DNA of 29,461 nucleotides. It comes from SKPT01 sp040905445 (lineage in GTDB: Bacteria > Planctomycetota > Phycisphaerae > Phycisphaerales > Phycisphaeraceae). The notes under the pieces are model-generated. The model made no database searches, was not told where the DNA came from, and saw nothing but the letters and a program-made list of their open reading frames with translations. The stretch is from NCBI GenBank assembly GCA_040905445.1, contig JBBDRN010000029.1, positions 1 through 29,461 on the forward strand. Direction: 5' to 3'. Below are positions 23,478-29,461 of the stretch, in pieces (the first letter of the stretch is position 1; every line of letters begins with the position of its first letter). A program made the translations under genes and the position numbers.

Positions 23478-24314
23478 ATGGGGTGGATGCGACGTTCCAG
23501 TGGTCGACTCCTGTTGCCGTCGCTGCTGGCACTTGTGGCGGGGGCAGCCGGTTGTGGCGTGCGCGGGCCGGTCAATCCGAGCTTTGATCTCGGGGTGGCG
23601 GAGGCGCGGCAGGCGATGGACGCGATGGCCGCGACGCCCACGCGGCTCGAGCGGCCCGTCGTCATCCTGGCCGGCTGGGCCGACCCGGGCATCGCCTCCA
23701 GCCTGCTCGTGCGGCGGCTCGAGCGGGTCCTCGACGACGACCGGATCATCGACGTCCACTTCGTCGGCGCGTCGAGCTTTGACGAGGCCCGCGAGCGCGT
23801 GATCGCGGCGGTGGACGCGGCGTTCACCGACGGCGACGCGAGCGGGACACCCGAAGTCGACGTCGTCGCGGTGTCGATGGGTGGCCTCGTCGCACGCCAT
23901 GCGGCAGCGCCGGCCGGGTCGGGCGCGGATGGCACCCGGCGGCTGCGCGTGCGGCGGCTGTTCACGATCGCCACGCCCCACCAGGGCGCGCGGGCGGCGC
24001 GCTGGGTGGGCTGGTGCGGCCGGGTGGCGGACATGCGCCCGGACGCGACATTTCTCCAGTCGCTGCCGGCCGCGCGCGAGGCGGGGTACGAAATCTACGC
24101 CTACGTCCGGCTGGACGACGCGGTCGTGGGCGCGACGCGCGCCGGCGTGGACGAGGCGACGCCGGCGTGGTGGGTGGCGAACCGCTGGCTTCAGCCGGCG
24201 CACACGCTGGCGTTTGCCGATGTGCGAATCTTGGCAGACATCGCCCGCCGGCTGCGCGGCGAGCCGGGTTGGACGCGCCAGCCGCCGACCGAGGTGCCGC
24301 CGCCGTTTCGGTGA
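23478..24314 (+). CDS. Lipase-like alpha/beta-hydrolase lipoprotein
   Basis: A 278-residue protein with a lipoprotein signal (RRSSGRLLLPSLLALVAGAA, then GC), so it is exported and probably lipid-anchored. The nucleophile elbow is VAVSMGGLVAR (GxSxG variant VSMGG). VVILAGWADPG near the N-terminus is the usual first strand and oxyanion region, and TIATPHQGARAA is typical of triacylglycerol-lipase-like enzymes. The catalytic His and Asp cannot be placed with certainty. ATG 23478 is chosen; GTG 23460 and ATG 23487 are alternatives. It follows the CPBP protease gene by about 25 bp and ends near a GC-rich hairpin. Substrate unknown. Confidence 0.75.
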   Translation: MGWMRRSSGRLLLPSLLALVAGAAGCGVRGPVNPSFDLGVAEARQAMDAMAATPTRLERPVVILAGWADPGIASSLLVRRLERVLDDDRIIDVHFVGASSFDEARERVIAAVDAAFTDGDASGTPEVDVVAVSMGGLVARHAAAPAGSGADGTRRLRVRRLFTIATPHQGARAARWVGWCGRVADMRPDATFLQSLPAAREAGYEIYAYVRLDDAVVGATRAGVDEATPAWWVANRWLQPAHTLAFADVRILADIARRLRGEPGWTRQPPTEVPPPFR

Positions 24315-24331
24315 GCGGCTTTCGAGGCAGA

Positions 24332-24364
24332 GGCGGCGCTGGTCGAGGTTGGAGCGCCGCCTTT
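24332..24364 (+). terminator. GC-rich hairpin after the lipase-like gene
   Basis: GGCGGCGCT and AGCGCCGCC form a perfect 9-bp stem around 12 nt, followed by only TTT. It lies in the 81-bp gap between two convergent genes. A weak intrinsic terminator is plausible. Confidence 0.4.
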
Positions 24365-24395
24365 CCAGGTGGTGCTGACGCCCCCGCGCGGCGAC

Positions 24396-25367
24396 TCAAA
24401 CAGTGTGCGTGGTGTGAACGGACGGCTCGGTGGCCGGCTCCGCGCTCTGCGGCGGTGCGGCAGGTCTGACCGCTGCCGTCGCCTCCGCGCTGCCCGTCGC
24501 GGGTGTGGAGGCGGTGGTGGTGGCGGGGGTGGAAAGCTTGAGGCAGCTCAGGGCGTCGCGCTCGACGATCGACCGGAGGTGCTCGCGGGGCACCGTGGGC
24601 AGGTGCGTGCCCTGGACGTGCGTGTTGACGCTGTAGATCGCGACGATCGCTTGTTCCGGCGTGGACAAGGGGAAGTTCGAGCCGAACAGCAACTGGTCCG
24701 TGACGCGCTGCTGGTGGGCGAGGACGAGCGCGTTGTAGAGCTGCCAGGGGTTGAGCACGAGCTCGGAGAGGTCGGCGAAGACCGTCGGATGCTTGGCGAT
24801 CAGCGCCAGGCCCTGGTCGATGAACGGGTGGCCGAGGCCGGCGAGAACGATCCGCAGGCTCGGCAAGGCGCGCGCGAGCTCGTCGAGCAGGAACGGCTGG
24901 GCGAACTCCATGCGCGTCTCGCGCGCCCACTGCGAGCCGGGGTCGACGAGCAGCGGCATGCCGTGATGGGCGAGGGCTTCGAAGAGCGCCATTGCGCGCG
25001 TGTCGGCCGGGTGGAAGCCCTGAGCGCCAGGGCTGACCGTCACGCCGACGAGCCCGAGCTCGCGGGCGCGGTCGAGACTGCCGAGCGGGTCGTCGCCCGT
25101 CGGGTCGATGCCGGCAAAGCCGTGGTAGCGCTGCGGGGCGCGGCGGACGCACTCGGCCACCTGGTCATGCGAGATGCAGGCGCCGAGCAGACGCGACTCG
25201 AAGCCGAGCACGAACGCCGCGTCGACGCGGTGCATCGCCTGGTCATGGTCGTCGCAGGAGGCGGTGACGCGGTGCCACGGCTCCGTGCGCGTGCGCCGCA
25301 TGCGCTGCGCGGCGGCGCCGAGCTGCTCGCTGGAGGTGAAGCTGCGGGTATGGACGTCGACGATCAT
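24396..25367 (-). CDS. Amidohydrolase-fold protein with missing metal ligands
   Basis: The 323-residue protein follows the layout of amidohydrolase-2 family (PF04909) proteins. It begins MIVDVHTRSF, then GFAGIDPTGDDPLGSLDRAR, GLVGVTVSPGAQGFHPAD, LRIVLAGLGHP and LLFGSNFPLST. Key positions are changed: the first HxH reads H6-T-R8; the position of the next His reads LLVDPGS (D142); and the catalytic Asp of FGSDFP is Asn (N231). Only H6 and H180 remain, so a normal metal hydrolase mechanism is unlikely. It may be a pseudoenzyme, a lyase-like variant or a binding protein. The start ATG 25367 follows GAGGAA by 7 nt. The last 45 residues are a Thr/Ala/Pro low-complexity tail. Confidence 0.75.
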   Translation of the reverse strand: MIVDVHTRSFTSSEQLGAAAQRMRRTRTEPWHRVTASCDDHDQAMHRVDAAFVLGFESRLLGACISHDQVAECVRRAPQRYHGFAGIDPTGDDPLGSLDRARELGLVGVTVSPGAQGFHPADTRAMALFEALAHHGMPLLVDPGSQWARETRMEFAQPFLLDELARALPSLRIVLAGLGHPFIDQGLALIAKHPTVFADLSELVLNPWQLYNALVLAHQQRVTDQLLFGSNFPLSTPEQAIVAIYSVNTHVQGTHLPTVPREHLRSIVERDALSCLKLSTPATTTASTPATGSAEATAAVRPAAPPQSAEPATEPSVHTTHTV

Positions 25368-25440
25368 CGCCGGTTTCCTCGTGTGAGCAAAAGCGGGGTT
25401 TATGGTAACGCGAGGCGGGCGTGGGGGGAAGGGGGACGGG

Positions 25441-25475
25441 AAATGCACAAGGCACCATGCACAATTCAGAATTCG
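25441..25475. repeat. Copy of the dispersed ATGCACAA/ATTCAGAATTC repeat
   Basis: AATGCACAAGGCACC is followed by ATGCACAATTCAGAATTCGG. It is AT-rich compared with its surroundings and lies in the 189-bp gap between the amidohydrolase-fold gene and gcvH. The rest of that gap is a GTGGCGGGT simple repeat (about 25514-25556). Confidence 0.5.
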
Positions 25476-25556
25476 GAACTGGAAAAGTGTGGTGGATGGC
25501 AGGCTTCGGCGGCCGCGGTGGGGGTGTGGCGGCTGTGGCGGGTGTGGCGGGTGTGG

Positions 25557-25934
25557 TCAGGCCTGTTGCTGGTCGTATTGCTCCGCGGTCATCAGGGCTT
25601 CGAGTTGGGCGGGATCGCTCAAGCGGAGCTGGATCAGCCAGCCCTTGTCGTACGGGTCCTCGTTGAGCAGCGCCGGGTTGTCCACCGCCTCCTGGTTGAC
25701 GGCAACGACCTCGCCATCGAGCGCCGAGTAGATCTCGCTCGTGGCCTTGACCGACTCGATCTCCCCGAGAACGTCGCCCTTCTTGAGTTGGCCCTCGGTC
25801 GTGAGGACCTCGAGGAAGGTGATGTCGGTCAGCTCATCGACGGCGAACTGCGAGATGCCGACGGTGACCGTGTCCCCGTCGGGCTTGTACCACTCGTGGG
25901 TCTGACTGTAGCGGCGGTCGGTGGGTGAGGGCAC
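25557..25934 (-). CDS. gcvH: Glycine cleavage system H protein
   Basis: GcvH carries the methylamine intermediate on a lipoyl-lysine between the other glycine cleavage enzymes. This 125-residue protein has the standard length. The lipoylation site is IESVKATSEIYS (K63), and HEWYKPDGDTVTVGISQFAV and NEDPYDKGWLI are classical. I chose GTG 25934 as the start because AAGGAG lies 7 nt upstream and the protein then begins close to the conserved RRYSQTHEW; a longer frame with an upstream start reads through tandem repeat DNA. gcvT and gcvP are not in the window. Confidence 0.95.
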   Translation of the reverse strand: MPSPTDRRYSQTHEWYKPDGDTVTVGISQFAVDELTDITFLEVLTTEGQLKKGDVLGEIESVKATSEIYSALDGEVVAVNQEAVDNPALLNEDPYDKGWLIQLRLSDPAQLEALMTAEQYDQQQA

Positions 25935-26005
25935 GGCAGTCTCCTTCCGGTGGGGGCGAGCGGGGGATGATAACGCGGTGACGCCCGCCGGGGCAACAGT
26001 GCGCC

Positions 26006-26061
26006 GATGCGCAGGGGGCGATGCGCAGGGGGCAATGCACAAGGGACAATGCACAAAGGGG
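26006..26061. repeat. Four tandem 14-bp units upstream of gcvH
   Basis: GATGCGCAGGGGGC occurs twice (26006-26019, 26020-26033), then AATGCACAAGGGAC (26034-26047) and AATGCACAAAGGGG (26048-26061). The last two units match the AATGCACAA motif of the copies at 2000-2030 and 25441-25475. The remaining gap up to argJ is CGACGGC- and GGCGTGGC-type simple repeat. Confidence 0.75.
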
Positions 26062-26136
26062 GCATGTGTTTAGCCGTCGCGCCCACGCGGCGCCGCCGCG
26101 ACGGCCGCGACGGCCGGGGCGGGCGTGGCGGGGGGG

Positions 26137-27438
26137 TCAGGTGGTGTAGTCGGCGTTGATGGTGATGTACTGGCGCGAAAGGTCGCACCCGAGCCAGTCG
26201 GCGCTGGCCTGGCCGCGGTTCAGGTTGAGGGTAAACGTGACCTCGCGCTTCTTCATGACGCGGTCGAGCTGGCGCAGGTCGGCCCGCGTCAGGCTCGTCG
26301 GTGTGCCGGCCTCATAGACGCAGACCCCGCCACCACCCCCGCCACCACCCCCGCCCCCGCCCCCGCCCCCGCCACTACTCCCGCCGCCGATGTGCAGCGA
26401 CATGCGGCCGGGGTTGATTGCGGCGCCGCTGTAGCCCGCGGCCGTGACGATCCGCCCCCAGTTGGGATCGCTGCCGTGCACCGCCGTCTTGACCAGCGGC
26501 GAGTCGACGATCGTCTTGCCGACCCGGTCGGCCTCGCGCTCGGAGCGGGCGGTGCGCACCTCGACGCGGAAGATCCGCGTCGCGCCCTCGCCGTCGGCGA
26601 CGATCTGGTAGGCGAGGTCCTGACACAGGTCGGTCAGCGCCGCCTGGAGCGTATCCAGATCCGCGCCGGGGCCGGCGATCGTCTCGTGCCCCGCCGCGCC
26701 ACTGGCGAGCGCCAGGAGCATGTCGCTGGGGCTGGTGTGCTGGTCGACGCTGATGCGGTTGAAGCTCACCGCCGCGGCGCGCTTGAGCGCCTGGCGCAGC
26801 GGCGCGACCGCGACGGCGGCGTCGGTGGTGACAAACGCGAGCATGGTGGCCATGTTCGGCGCGATCATGCCCGAGCCCTTGGCGACGCCCGCGAGCTGCA
26901 CCTTGCGCCCGCCGATCGTGACGCGCCGGTGGGCCGCCTTGGTCGTCAGGTCGGTGGTGAGGATGGCGCGGGCGAGCTCGGCGTCGGCGGCGGCGTCGCG
27001 GTGCAGCCGTGCGGCCAGCGTGTCGATCCCCGCGGTGACGCGCTCCATCGGCAGCAGATGGCCGATGATCCCCGTCGACGCGACGAGCACGTCCCCGGCA
27101 CGCCAGGGCGGGCCGGCTGCCGGGTGCTGCTGCTGCCCCATCCGCTCCGCCACCCGCCTCGCCATCGCCCGCGCGTCGCGCAGCCCCGCCTGCCCCGTGC
27201 AGTCGTTGGCGTTGCCGCTGTTGATCACGATCCCGCGCGCCCGGCCCCTGCGCAGGTGGCTCCGCGTGACCGTGACCGGAGCGCCCGGGGTGCGGCTGCG
27301 GGTGAACACGCCCGCCGCCGTCGCGGCCCGGTCGCAGACGATCAACCCGAGGTCGGGAAGCCCCGATTCCTTGATGCCGCAGGTGGTCCCCGCGGCGTAG
27401 AATCCGGCAGGCGCGGTGATGTGGCGCTTCGGTGGCAT
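26137..27438 (-). CDS. argJ: Bifunctional glutamate N-acetyltransferase / ornithine acetyltransferase
   Basis: ArgJ passes the acetyl group from N-acetylornithine back to glutamate in the cyclic arginine pathway. The single chain cuts itself at a threonine in KGSGMIAPNMATMLAFVTTDA. Other marks are CGIKESGLPDLGLIV near the N-terminus, INSGNANDCTG, STGIIGHLLPM, and SDPNWGRIVTAAGYSG. The 433-residue protein is slightly long because of a 16-glycine run (26326-26373) after HIGGGSS, from a GGCGGG simple repeat, in place of a short loop. ATG 27438 is chosen from family alignment; no ribosome site is present, but a promoter ends 8 nt upstream (27447-27475), so the message is probably leaderless. It is divergent from the aldolase gene. 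Confidence 0.95.
   Translation of the reverse strand: MPPKRHITAPAGFYAAGTTCGIKESGLPDLGLIVCDRAATAAGVFTRSRTPGAPVTVTRSHLRRGRARGIVINSGNANDCTGQAGLRDARAMARRVAERMGQQQHPAAGPPWRAGDVLVASTGIIGHLLPMERVTAGIDTLAARLHRDAAADAELARAILTTDLTTKAAHRRVTIGGRKVQLAGVAKGSGMIAPNMATMLAFVTTDAAVAVAPLRQALKRAAAVSFNRISVDQHTSPSDMLLALASGAAGHETIAGPGADLDTLQAALTDLCQDLAYQIVADGEGATRIFRVEVRTARSEREADRVGKTIVDSPLVKTAVHGSDPNWGRIVTAAGYSGAAINPGRMSLHIGGGSSGGGGGGGGGGGGGGGGVCVYEAGTPTSLTRADLRQLDRVMKKREVTFTLNLNRGQASADWLGCDLSRQYITINADYTT
26326..26373. repeat. GGCGGG microsatellite inside argJ
   Basis: Sixteen glycine codons, mostly alternating GGC and GGG on the coding strand, form an in-frame simple repeat. It belongs to the same C/G-rich repeat type found in several other genes of the window. 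Confidence 0.75.
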
Positions 27439-27446
27439 GGGCAGAG

Positions 27447-27475
27447 GTTGTACGTGCAACGCCCGGAAGGAACAA
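27447..27475 (-). promoter_or_regulatory. Promoter of argJ (leaderless type)
   Basis: On the minus strand TTGTTC (27470-27475), 17 nt, then TACAAC (27447-27452). The -10 box ends 8 nt before the ATG, leaving no room for a ribosome site. Confidence 0.5.
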
Positions 27476-27523
27476 GCATCGCCCCCGCGGCACCACACGG
27501 CTCAATCCCGGACGGAGGCCCTC

Positions 27524-28591
27524 ATGCGTGCGGCAGTGGATATCGGGTCGATCATCGAGCGGCTGGGCAGCGAGGGTGAGGATCTGCTCAACTACGAGGC
27601 GACGGGATTTGCGCGGGAACGGCTGCACCTGCCGGGGCCTGACTTCGTCGACCGCGTCCTGGCGCAGACGGACCGCCCCGCCGCGGTGCTGCGCAACTTC
27701 CAGACCATCCTCAACACCGGCCGTCTCGGCGGCACGGGGTACGTGTCGATGCTGCCCGTTGATCAGGGCGTCGAGCATGGCGCCGGAGCCTCATTCGCGC
27801 CCAACCCCGACTATTTCGATCCGGCCAACATCATGGAGCTCGCCATCGAGGGCGGCTGCAACGCCGTCGCATCGACGCTGGGCGTCCTCGGGGCATGCTC
27901 GCGCCGGTACGCTCATCGCATTCCCTTCATCGTCAAGCTCAACCACAACGAGCTGTTGACCTACCCCAATCACTACGACCAGATCATGTTCGGCGACGTC
28001 CGGCAGGCGTTCGAGATGGGCGCCGTCGCCATCGGCGCGACGGTCTACTTCGGCAGCGAGCAGAGCGATCGGCAGCTCCAGGAAGTCTCCGACGCCTTCC
28101 GCATGGCCCACGAGCTGGGCATGGTCACCGTGCTCTGGTGCTACCTGCGCAACCGCGCCTTCAAGCAGGACGGCACGGACTACCACCTCGCGGCCGACCT
28201 CACCGGGCAGGCGATCCACCTCGCGGCGACCGTCGAGGCCGACATGGTCAAGCAGAAGCTGCCGGAAACGAACGGCGGGTTCAAGGCGATCGACTTCGGC
28301 AAGCGTCACGAGAAGATGGACGCGCTGACCCCCGGGGACCACCCGATCGAGCTCTGCCGCTACCAGGTGGCCAATGCCTACATGGGGCGGGCGCCGCTGG
28401 TCAACTCGGGCGGCGCGTCGGGCAAGGACGACTTCGCGGAGGCGGTGCGGACGGCGGTGATCAACAAGCGGGCCGGCGGCACCGGGCTCATCTCGGGCCG
28501 CAAAGCCTTCCAGCGGCCGCGCGAGGAGGGCGTCGCGCTCCTGCACGCGATCCAGGATGTGTACCTGGATGCGGGGATCGGCGTGGCGTGA
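27524..28591 (+). CDS. fbaB: Class I fructose-bisphosphate aldolase (DhnA/FbaB type)
   Basis: This 355-residue protein cleaves fructose 1,6-bisphosphate to the two triose phosphates through a Schiff base, in glycolysis or gluconeogenesis. The family layout is clear: LPVDQGVEHGAGASF (78-91), FIVKLNHNELLTYP (135-148), AVAIGATVYFGSE, and ADMVKQKLPETNGG with the likely Schiff-base lysine K243. The end holds NSGGASGKDD, a phosphate-binding loop, and AGGTGLISGRKAFQRP. The start at ATG 27524 has GGAGG 5 nt upstream. It is divergent from argJ with 85 bp between; the rightward promoter was not found. The stop is followed by a very G-rich stretch. Confidence 0.93.
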   Translation: MRAAVDIGSIIERLGSEGEDLLNYEATGFARERLHLPGPDFVDRVLAQTDRPAAVLRNFQTILNTGRLGGTGYVSMLPVDQGVEHGAGASFAPNPDYFDPANIMELAIEGGCNAVASTLGVLGACSRRYAHRIPFIVKLNHNELLTYPNHYDQIMFGDVRQAFEMGAVAIGATVYFGSEQSDRQLQEVSDAFRMAHELGMVTVLWCYLRNRAFKQDGTDYHLAADLTGQAIHLAATVEADMVKQKLPETNGGFKAIDFGKRHEKMDALTPGDHPIELCRYQVANAYMGRAPLVNSGGASGKDDFAEAVRTAVINKRAGGTGLISGRKAFQRPREEGVALLHAIQDVYLDAGIGVA

Positions 28592-28595
28592 CGGA

Positions 28596-28643
28596 TTGGG
28601 GGGTGGGGGAGTCGGGGGGGTGGGGGTGGGTGGGGGGTGGGTT
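28596..28643 (+). repeat. G-run tract after the aldolase gene
   Basis: Several runs of 3-7 G separated by T or A (for example GGGGGGTGGGGG) could form G-quadruplexes in DNA or in the 3' end of the aldolase message. No ordinary terminator is seen here. Confidence 0.5.
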
Positions 28644-28692
28644 CAAGCGTTTGATATTACTATGTTTATGCGCATCATCGCGATAGCGCCGT

Positions 28693-28824
28693 GCAGACAA
28701 TGATCGTCTGCCTGTATGATTGGCACATCCTTGCGCAGTGGTAATACGCACTGCACACTTCCGAGGCACCGGGGGAAGCACTTGCAAACAAATCGAACAC
28801 CTGTTAGGCTGCACGGCCGTGCAG
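28693..28824. promoter_or_regulatory. Three dyads upstream of glnA (operator candidates)
   Basis: GCAGAC-N7-GTCTGC (28693-28711), GCAGTG-N8-CACTGC (28735-28754) and the perfect palindrome CTGCACGGCCGTGCAG (28809-28824) follow one another. The last covers the predicted transcription start. All share GCAG or CTGC ends, so one dimeric regulator could bind more than one site. Confidence 0.5.
28782..28810 (+). promoter_or_regulatory. Promoter of glnA with extended -10
   Basis: TTGCAA (28782-28787), 17 nt, then TAGGCT (28805-28810), preceded by TG at 28802-28803. Transcription would start near 28817 and give a leader of about 98 nt. Confidence 0.4.
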
Positions 28825-28914
28825 TCGGCCACGGTGCCGATCAGGGAAGCGGATCGCGGAAATTCGCGCCCGGCACGTCCCGGTACGCTTTGCAACCCGA
28901 CAGGAGACCCGATC

Positions 28915-29461
<547 letters not shown>

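Noticed and set aside
28721..28734. Sigma54-like promoter (TGGCAC then TTGC) upstream of glnA
   Set aside because: The spacing between the GG and GC elements is 9 nt, not the strict 10, so it is not a proper -24/-12 promoter.

Overview
The window is very GC-rich chromosomal DNA, densely coded on both strands. The best fit is a Planctomycetota bacterium, probably of class Phycisphaerae. This is an inference from a PEP-CTERM (exosortase-sorted) secreted protein, several polysaccharide-active enzymes, a DhnA/FbaB-type class I aldolase, weak or absent Shine-Dalgarno sites on several genes, and many short inverted repeats between genes. No rRNA, tRNA, CRISPR array, insertion sequence or phage gene was seen.

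Left part (1-9100): the N-terminal membrane part of a YacL-like PIN/TRAM protein (minus, cut by the edge); an alginate-lyase-family enzyme; dnaX, with an A10 slippery run that would give gamma and tau; argC; a lipoprotein GH16 glycanase; an isolated nuoI; and a full-length transketolase. The gaps around argC, GH16, nuoI and tkt are filled with inverted repeats of three kinds: a CCTAAT-rich hairpin, a REP-like pair, and CACGAAGG-type arms.

Middle part (9100-18000): a two-gene operon (receiver-like protein, then a diguanylate cyclase); a MutT-type Nudix hydrolase; a 420-base gap with a strong promoter and an intrinsic terminator that outline a small RNA of about 80 nt; an O-methyltransferase interrupted by one in-frame amber codon; a PEP-CTERM protein; an FAD-dependent oxidoreductase with a discoidin-like tail; and a gamma-glutamyltransferase-like Ntn hydrolase.

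Right part (18000-29461): a 186-bp palindromic repeat; a NodB-like deacetylase-fold protein; a two-domain alpha/beta-hydrolase esterase; a P-loop kinase-like protein; a CPBP membrane protease followed by a lipase-like lipoprotein; an amidohydrolase-fold protein that has lost most metal ligands; gcvH; argJ with a poly-glycine insert; a class I fructose-bisphosphate aldolase; and the start of glnA behind a dyad-rich regulatory region.

How they work together: argC and argJ belong to arginine synthesis but lie 21 kb apart. Transketolase, aldolase, GcvH, NuoI and glutamine synthetase are core metabolism. The alginate lyase, GH16, PEP-CTERM protein, FAD oxidoreductase, esterase and NodB-like protein form a loose set suited to polysaccharide breakdown. 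The strongest points for a second look are the small-RNA candidate, the dnaX slippage site, a recurring leaderless start geometry, and the dispersed repeats, some of which have entered coding sequences.
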